9,731 nt of DNA. Origin: Acidaminococcaceae bacterium. GTDB lineage: Bacteria; Bacillota; Negativicutes; Acidaminococcales; Acidaminococcaceae. The stretch's first letter is position 1. Each line of letters starts with the position of its first letter. The DNA lies in assembly GCA_022653215.1 (NCBI GenBank), contig JALCSJ010000080.1, positions 1-9,731 on the forward strand. The letters are read 5' to 3'. Shown here piece after piece: positions 5,838 to 9,731 of this stretch. The notes beneath the pieces are model-generated. The model did not search any database and had not been told where the DNA came from. It saw nothing but the letters and a program-made list of their open reading frames with translations. The translations under genes were made by a program, and so were the position numbers.

Positions 5838-6386
5838 ATGGAAATAGAAACATGTATTAAAGGCAGACGCAGTGTAAGAAAATTTACTGACAAACATATT
5901 AGCAAAGATGATTTGCTGGCTATTGCCGAACTTTGTCGGTGGGTTCCTTCCTGGAAAAATACGCAAAGCGTTAATTACCATGTAATAATGAATAAAGATT
6001 TAAAAGAAGAAGTTGCTAAAAACTGTGTGTTGGATTTTACTTTTAATACACAGACCATAGAAAGGGCAGATGCTCTGGTGGTTTTGACCTATGATAAAGG
6101 TAAAAGCGGTTTTAACCCAGACGGAACAGTAACAACTCCGGAAGGAGAAACCTGGGGAATGTTTGATGCGGGTATAGCTGCTCAAACTTTCTGTTTGGCT
6201 GCTTATGAAAAAGGAATCGGTTCAGTAATATTAGGCATTATTGATGCCGGCAAAATCGCCAAGGCCTGCCAATTACCGGAGAATAAAATAGTAGCGGCCT
6301 TAATTGCCATCGGATATCCTCTGCAGAAGGCAAAAGAAGGACCGGCTCGCAAAGCTGCCACCGAAATCATGGAAGTTATGGAATAA
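5838..6386 (+). CDS. Nitroreductase family protein (FMN-dependent)
   Basis: This 182-residue protein has the size of the small nitroreductase-fold flavoproteins, which work as dimers binding FMN and use NAD(P)H to reduce nitro compounds, quinones, enones or other acceptors. The N-terminal RRSVRKFTDKHI (residues 10-21) provides the arginines that contact the FMN phosphate. PSWKNTQ (37-43) matches the family's flavin-contacting PS-x-x-N-x-Q segment, and the hydrophobic AALIAIGYP (153-161) and C-terminal Arg171-Lys172 are also typical. There is no signal peptide, so it is cytoplasmic. AAAGGGGA (5822-5829) precedes the ATG by 8 bases. It is the first gene of a probable operon and is divergent from the LysR regulator, its likely controller. 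The true substrate is unknown, and the family is too diverse to guess. Confidence 0.9.
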   Translation: MEIETCIKGRRSVRKFTDKHISKDDLLAIAELCRWVPSWKNTQSVNYHVIMNKDLKEEVAKNCVLDFTFNTQTIERADALVVLTYDKGKSGFNPDGTVTTPEGETWGMFDAGIAAQTFCLAAYEKGIGSVILGIIDAGKIAKACQLPENKIVAALIAIGYPLQKAKEGPARKAATEIMEVME

Positions 6387-6399
6387 TTGGAGGTGCAAT

Positions 6400-6939
6400 A
6401 TGATAAAAGATATGCTTGAATTTAATAAAAAATTTGTGAAGAATAAAGAATATGAAAAATATAAAACCACAAAATATCCCAATAAAAAAATTGCTATTTT
6501 GACCTGTATGGATACACGTTTAGTAGAACTTTTGCCTGCTGCCTTAGGCATTAAGAACGGGGACGTGAAGATGATAAAAAACGCCGGAGGCATGTTAACT
6601 GATCCCTTTGACAGTGCTGTTCGCAGTCTTTTAGTCGGAATTATAGAGCTTGGGGTGGAAGAAGTCATGGTTATCGGTCATACGGATTGCGGGGTGGCCG
6701 GTATTAATGCTGATATGATGATTAAGCATCTTATTAAAAGAGGCGTTTCTCAAGAACATATTGACATGATGCGCTACAGCGGCATTGATTTTAAAGCTTG
6801 GCTGCGAGGGTTTGCTACGGTGGAAGAATCTGTCCAAGAAACGGTAAGCTTGCTGCGTAATCATCCCTTAATGCCTAAAGATGTGGTAATCAATGGCTAT
6901 GTTATTAATACGGAAACAGGGGAATTAACACCTCAATAG
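6400..6939 (+). CDS. Beta-class carbonic anhydrase
   Basis: This 179-residue cytoplasmic protein should interconvert CO2 and bicarbonate with a zinc ion. The zinc ligands of the beta class are present: Cys36 in CMDTR (with the Asp38-Arg40 pair), and His94 and Cys97 in HTDCG. NAGG at 61-64 is the usual glycine-rich segment. Its short length and sequence resemble the compact bacterial carbonic anhydrases of Firmicutes. The start at 6400 is chosen because GGAGGTG (6389-6395) sits 4 bases upstream; an in-frame ATG at 6304 would overlap the nitroreductase by 83 bases. The 13-base gap to the nitroreductase stop indicates cotranscription. In a fermenter it could supply bicarbonate for carboxylations or help pH control, which is inference. 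Confidence 0.93.
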   Translation: MIKDMLEFNKKFVKNKEYEKYKTTKYPNKKIAILTCMDTRLVELLPAALGIKNGDVKMIKNAGGMLTDPFDSAVRSLLVGIIELGVEEVMVIGHTDCGVAGINADMMIKHLIKRGVSQEHIDMMRYSGIDFKAWLRGFATVEESVQETVSLLRNHPLMPKDVVINGYVINTETGELTPQ

Positions 6940-6980
6940 TATGGAGACAGGTCAGAAAAATTGAGAAAGGATGATAAAAA

Positions 6981-8318
6981 ATGAACAAAGGAATCAGTAC
7001 AGATGAACTAAAGAAAATGGCTGAAGATTTTGCTAAAGATGAGAAAAATATTTTGGCAATGAATGCAGCTAACAAAAATGGTGTAAAAGACTGTCTGCGC
7101 AACAGTAATTTAGAGAAAAAAATGCGGTATTCTTTTTCTTTGGAAATTGAGGCAGGAGATATTACCAATCAAAAACAGTCCGGTAGATGCTGGATGTTTG
7201 CAGCTCTCAATACTATGCGTGTAGAAGTTATGAAAAATCTTAAACTCAAGAATATGGAATTATCCCAAAACTATACGTTGTTTTATGACAAGCTGGAAAA
7301 ATCCAACTATTTTTATGAAAACATCTTAGATACTTTGGATGAACCTTTAAACGGCCGACTGGTAAGCTTTCTCCTAGTTTCTCCCGTAGGGGACGGTGGA
7401 CAGTGGGATATGCTGGCCAATCTTGTAGGCAAGTACGGTGTAGTACCTAAAGAAGCCATGCCTGAAACTTTTGATTCTTCTGCTACGGCTGAGCTGGATA
7501 ATTGGCTGACAAAAAAATTACGGGAAAATGCCTGCACTTTGCGGACAGCTTATCAAAAAGGCAAGACAATTAAAGAACTCCGTGCCATGAAGGAAGAAAT
7601 GTTGAATGTTGTTTATAGGATGCTGTGTATCGCTTTTGGAGAACCACCTAAAACTTTCACATGGGAAGTCCGGGATGAAAAGAAAAAGTTTATTCGTATT
7701 AGCGATATTACTCCACAAGAGTTTTTCAAGAAATACGTAGGCATGAATTTAGACGACTATGTGAGCATTATTAATGCGCCTACAGCTGACAAACCCTACT
7801 ATAAGAGTTATACCATTAAATGTTTGGGTAATGTGAAAGAAGGCAGTATTGTCCGCCATCTGAATCTGCCTATTGAAGACATGAAGAAACTGGCTATTGC
7901 CCAAATGAAAGATGACAAGGTAGTTTGGTTTGGTTGTGATGTGGCTCAGTTCTTGGATAAAGATTATGGTTCTATGGATTTAGAGGGGATTCAGCCTGAA
8001 GTATTATTCTCAACGAAATTCCCTATGGATAAAGCCCAAAGATTAGATTATGGTGAAAGCCTTATGACTCATGCCATGGTATTTACCGGTGTAAATCTGG
8101 ATAAAAATGGTAAAGCTAATAGATGGAAAGTGGAAAACAGCTGGGGGGACACCAAAGGTAAGAAAGGTTTCTTTATTATGTCCGACGAATGGTTCTCAGA
8201 GTACATGTACCAGATTGTAGTCAACAAGAAGTATTTAAAGAAAGAATGGGTCAAGGCTTATGAGAGCAAGCCTATTGAACTGGAACCTTGGGATCCTATG
8301 GGTTCATTGGCGGAATAA
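6981..8318 (+). CDS. pepC: Aminopeptidase C (C1 family, bleomycin hydrolase type)
   Basis: This 445-residue cytoplasmic cysteine aminopeptidase would trim N-terminal residues from peptides. The papain-like catalytic set is complete: Gln64 (oxyanion hole) and Cys70 in NQKQSGRCWMFAA, His364 in MTHAMVFTGV, and Asn386 in VENSWGD. The C-terminal EPWDPMGSLAE resembles the conserved tail of PepC/bleomycin hydrolases, which reaches into the active site of the hexamer and confers aminopeptidase rather than endopeptidase activity. Length is normal and there is no signal peptide. AGAAAGGATG (6964-6973) serves as ribosome binding site. It follows the carbonic anhydrase by 41 bases on the same strand and probably belongs to the same operon. 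Released amino acids would suit an amino-acid-fermenting lifestyle. Confidence 0.95.
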   Translation: MNKGISTDELKKMAEDFAKDEKNILAMNAANKNGVKDCLRNSNLEKKMRYSFSLEIEAGDITNQKQSGRCWMFAALNTMRVEVMKNLKLKNMELSQNYTLFYDKLEKSNYFYENILDTLDEPLNGRLVSFLLVSPVGDGGQWDMLANLVGKYGVVPKEAMPETFDSSATAELDNWLTKKLRENACTLRTAYQKGKTIKELRAMKEEMLNVVYRMLCIAFGEPPKTFTWEVRDEKKKFIRISDITPQEFFKKYVGMNLDDYVSIINAPTADKPYYKSYTIKCLGNVKEGSIVRHLNLPIEDMKKLAIAQMKDDKVVWFGCDVAQFLDKDYGSMDLEGIQPEVLFSTKFPMDKAQRLDYGESLMTHAMVFTGVNLDKNGKANRWKVENSWGDTKGKKGFFIMSDEWFSEYMYQIVVNKKYLKKEWVKAYESKPIELEPWDPMGSLAE

Positions 8319-8342
8319 CAGGTATCTGTTCTCTCTATTTCA

Positions 8343-8351
8343 TGTTATAAT
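8343..8351 (+). promoter_or_regulatory. Extended -10 promoter upstream of the TonB-dependent receptor
   Basis: TGT followed by a perfect TATAAT (8346-8351) makes an extended -10 that starts 38 bases before the receptor ATG. No good -35 is seen (TATCTG at 8323-8328). No Fur-box-like sequence or riboswitch is visible in the 62-base gap, so iron or cobalamin control is not supported here. The ribosome binding site AAAGGGGG (8366-8373) follows. Confidence 0.55.
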
Positions 8352-8380
8352 ATTTATAGTATGTTAAAGGGGGAAAGCAG

Positions 8381-9731
8381 ATGACAACTAAGAAATATTT
8401 AGCGGGATTAGTATGTTTAGGAATGTTGCTTCAAGGTCAGGCTTATGGAGCTGCGGAGAGTGAAACAAAAAAGAATGTACCTTCTGCTTCTGAAACTGTA
8501 AAAACAGCAACAGATGATTTGCATAAGACTGTAACTTCTAATAATAGAATGAAAAGACAAAAGATAGATGTGCCTGCCAATGTACAAGTAATAACCAGGG
8601 AAGAGATTGTCAAGCATGGTTATCGAACTATTGTTGATGCTTTGCGTAATGTGCCGGGAGTTTATGTCCAGAGTGCAGGTTATAATGCCACTGAACAAAT
8701 TGTTACCATGAATGGTGGTGATAAAGTTCTGTTTTTAGTAGATGGTCATAGAATTAATTTAGCTACCGGTTCCCAAATCAGAAATTCCGGAGTGGATGCA
8801 GGTTCTTTGCCATCTATCAGAATCGTAGACAGAATTGAAATAGTTAAGGGTGCTGCACCTGCTATGTATGGCTCTAATGGTACAGGTGGTGTCATCCAAA
8901 TTTTCACCATGCGTCCTACTAAAGATAGTTTGCAGTTAGAAGCAGGCATGGGTAATATGAGTTCTTACCTATATGATGGCACCTTAACTGTTAAACGTGG
9001 TAAATGGGGACTGCTGGTAAGCGGCGGTCGTGAATATCAAAACAGTACCGGTTACACAGAACTAAACGGTTACAGTTCTCCTTTAGAAGGGGATGACTCA
9101 GGATGGCAGCTTCATGATTTAACTATGAAGTTGGAAAGAGAGTTTGCTCCTGATCAGCTTTTGACCATAAATTATCAGCATATGTTTAAAAAAAGCAATA
9201 TTCCCGATGGATTTCCTGAGTTAATTTTTGGTTCTTCATTAAGAGGAAATACCAGACAGACTAATAGTATGTCTGCAAAGTATGAATGGAATAAAGATGA
9301 AGATAATGCAGGCAGTGCTATAATTTATCATGATTTTTACAAAGCAAAAAATAGTACATCTAATAGATATTGGGAAGGTAAGGAAACCAAAAACGGTTTT
9401 GAAGCTCAGCAGCAATACAAGAGCAGTAAGGTTAACACTATGGTATTTGGAGCTTCTTATTACAATGCATCCCTAAATAATGACAGCTATGCTGACGATG
9501 GAGAATATTCTCTGCATAATACAGGCTTAGCAATTTCCGACGAATGGCGTATTACAGATAGCTGGTTACTGAACGCCGGTATTCGTTATGATAATCATAG
9601 CCAGTTTGGTCATAAATATACTTGGTCTGCCGGTTTGAATAAAAAATTCGGAGATACTTCTCATGCTTATTTGAACTACGGCACGGTTTTCAATGCTCCC
9701 ACAGGAAATATGCTTTATTGGCAGGATATTT
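8381..9731 (+). CDS. TonB-dependent outer-membrane receptor, partial at the window edge
   Basis: The frame stays open from the ATG at 8381 to the window end, giving 450 residues without a stop. Residues 1 to about 24 are a signal peptide (KKYLAGLVCLGMLLQGQAYG). A low-complexity linker follows to about 60. The plug domain is at about 62-178, with VPANVQVITREEI, DALRNVPGVYV, LFLVDGHRIN and DRIEIVKGAAPAMYGSNGTGGVIQI, all close to the family pattern. The beta-barrel then begins, with alternating aromatic strands such as GLLVSGGREYQ and WLLNAGIRYDNHSQFG. Full proteins of this family are usually 600-700 residues, so about a third is missing. It would import a large ligand such as a siderophore, haem, a corrinoid or a metal complex using TonB/ExbBD energy; the ligand is unknown. 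An obvious TonB box is not clear in the linker. It is good evidence for a diderm host. Confidence 0.95.
   Translation, partial: MTTKKYLAGLVCLGMLLQGQAYGAAESETKKNVPSASETVKTATDDLHKTVTSNNRMKRQKIDVPANVQVITREEIVKHGYRTIVDALRNVPGVYVQSAGYNATEQIVTMNGGDKVLFLVDGHRINLATGSQIRNSGVDAGSLPSIRIVDRIEIVKGAAPAMYGSNGTGGVIQIFTMRPTKDSLQLEAGMGNMSSYLYDGTLTVKRGKWGLLVSGGREYQNSTGYTELNGYSSPLEGDDSGWQLHDLTMKLEREFAPDQLLTINYQHMFKKSNIPDGFPELIFGSSLRGNTRQTNSMSAKYEWNKDEDNAGSAIIYHDFYKAKNSTSNRYWEGKETKNGFEAQQQYKSSKVNTMVFGASYYNASLNNDSYADDGEYSLHNTGLAISDEWRITDSWLLNAGIRYDNHSQFGHKYTWSAGLNKKFGDTSHAYLNYGTVFNAPTGNMLYWQDI

Noticed and set aside
6304..6399. N-terminal extension of the carbonic anhydrase from 6304
   Set aside because: It overlaps the nitroreductase coding sequence, and GGAGGTG lies just before the ATG at 6400.
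8317..8330. AACAG-GTAT-CTGTT hairpin as the pepC terminator
   Set aside because: The stem is only 5 weak base pairs and no T-tract follows.

Overview
The window looks like a peptide- or amino-acid-fermenting anaerobe that has both an outer membrane and selenocysteine. A TonB-dependent outer-membrane receptor sits beside a selenium-dependent amino-acid/amine reductase of the type found in clostridia and their relatives. Coding regions are of moderate to low GC, intergenic regions are AT-rich, and ribosome binding sites are strong and purine-rich. This combination best fits the Negativicutes (diderm Firmicutes), but no marker gene here proves it.

Left region (1 to about 4710). A GC-rich, strongly foldable element of unknown class occupies the first 93 bases. 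About 245 bases of AT-rich DNA follow, carrying a cluster of TGTGA/TCACA half-sites and an extended -10. Then come four same-strand genes: grdX, a grdE-type pyruvoyl proprotein, a grdB-type selenoprotein read through an in-frame TGA at 3166-3168, and a YkvI-like membrane transporter. A hairpin that may attenuate transcription lies between grdB and the transporter. Three 20-bp repeats run across the transporter stop codon, and a strong symmetric terminator closes the unit. The substrate-binding reductase component (protein B) and a candidate substrate importer are therefore together, while grdA, grdC and grdD are absent here. That layout suggests a substrate-specific B module (glycine, sarcosine, betaine or something else) that shares its A and C components with another locus.

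Middle and right region (4710 to 8318). A minus-strand LysR-type regulator is divergent from a plus-strand set of three genes: a small nitroreductase-family flavoprotein, a beta-class carbonic anhydrase and an aminopeptidase C (bleomycin-hydrolase family). Gaps of 13 and 41 bases suggest one operon. The divergent spacer has a good sigma70-type promoter for the nitroreductase and an extended -10 for the regulator, overlapped by a T-N11-A palindrome.

Right edge (8319 to 9731). A TonB-dependent receptor with signal peptide and plug domain starts at 8381 and runs off the window.

Functionally, PepC would release amino acids from peptides and the Grd module would use an amino acid or methylamine as electron acceptor with acetyl phosphate formation. 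The link between these units is inference from adjacency only.
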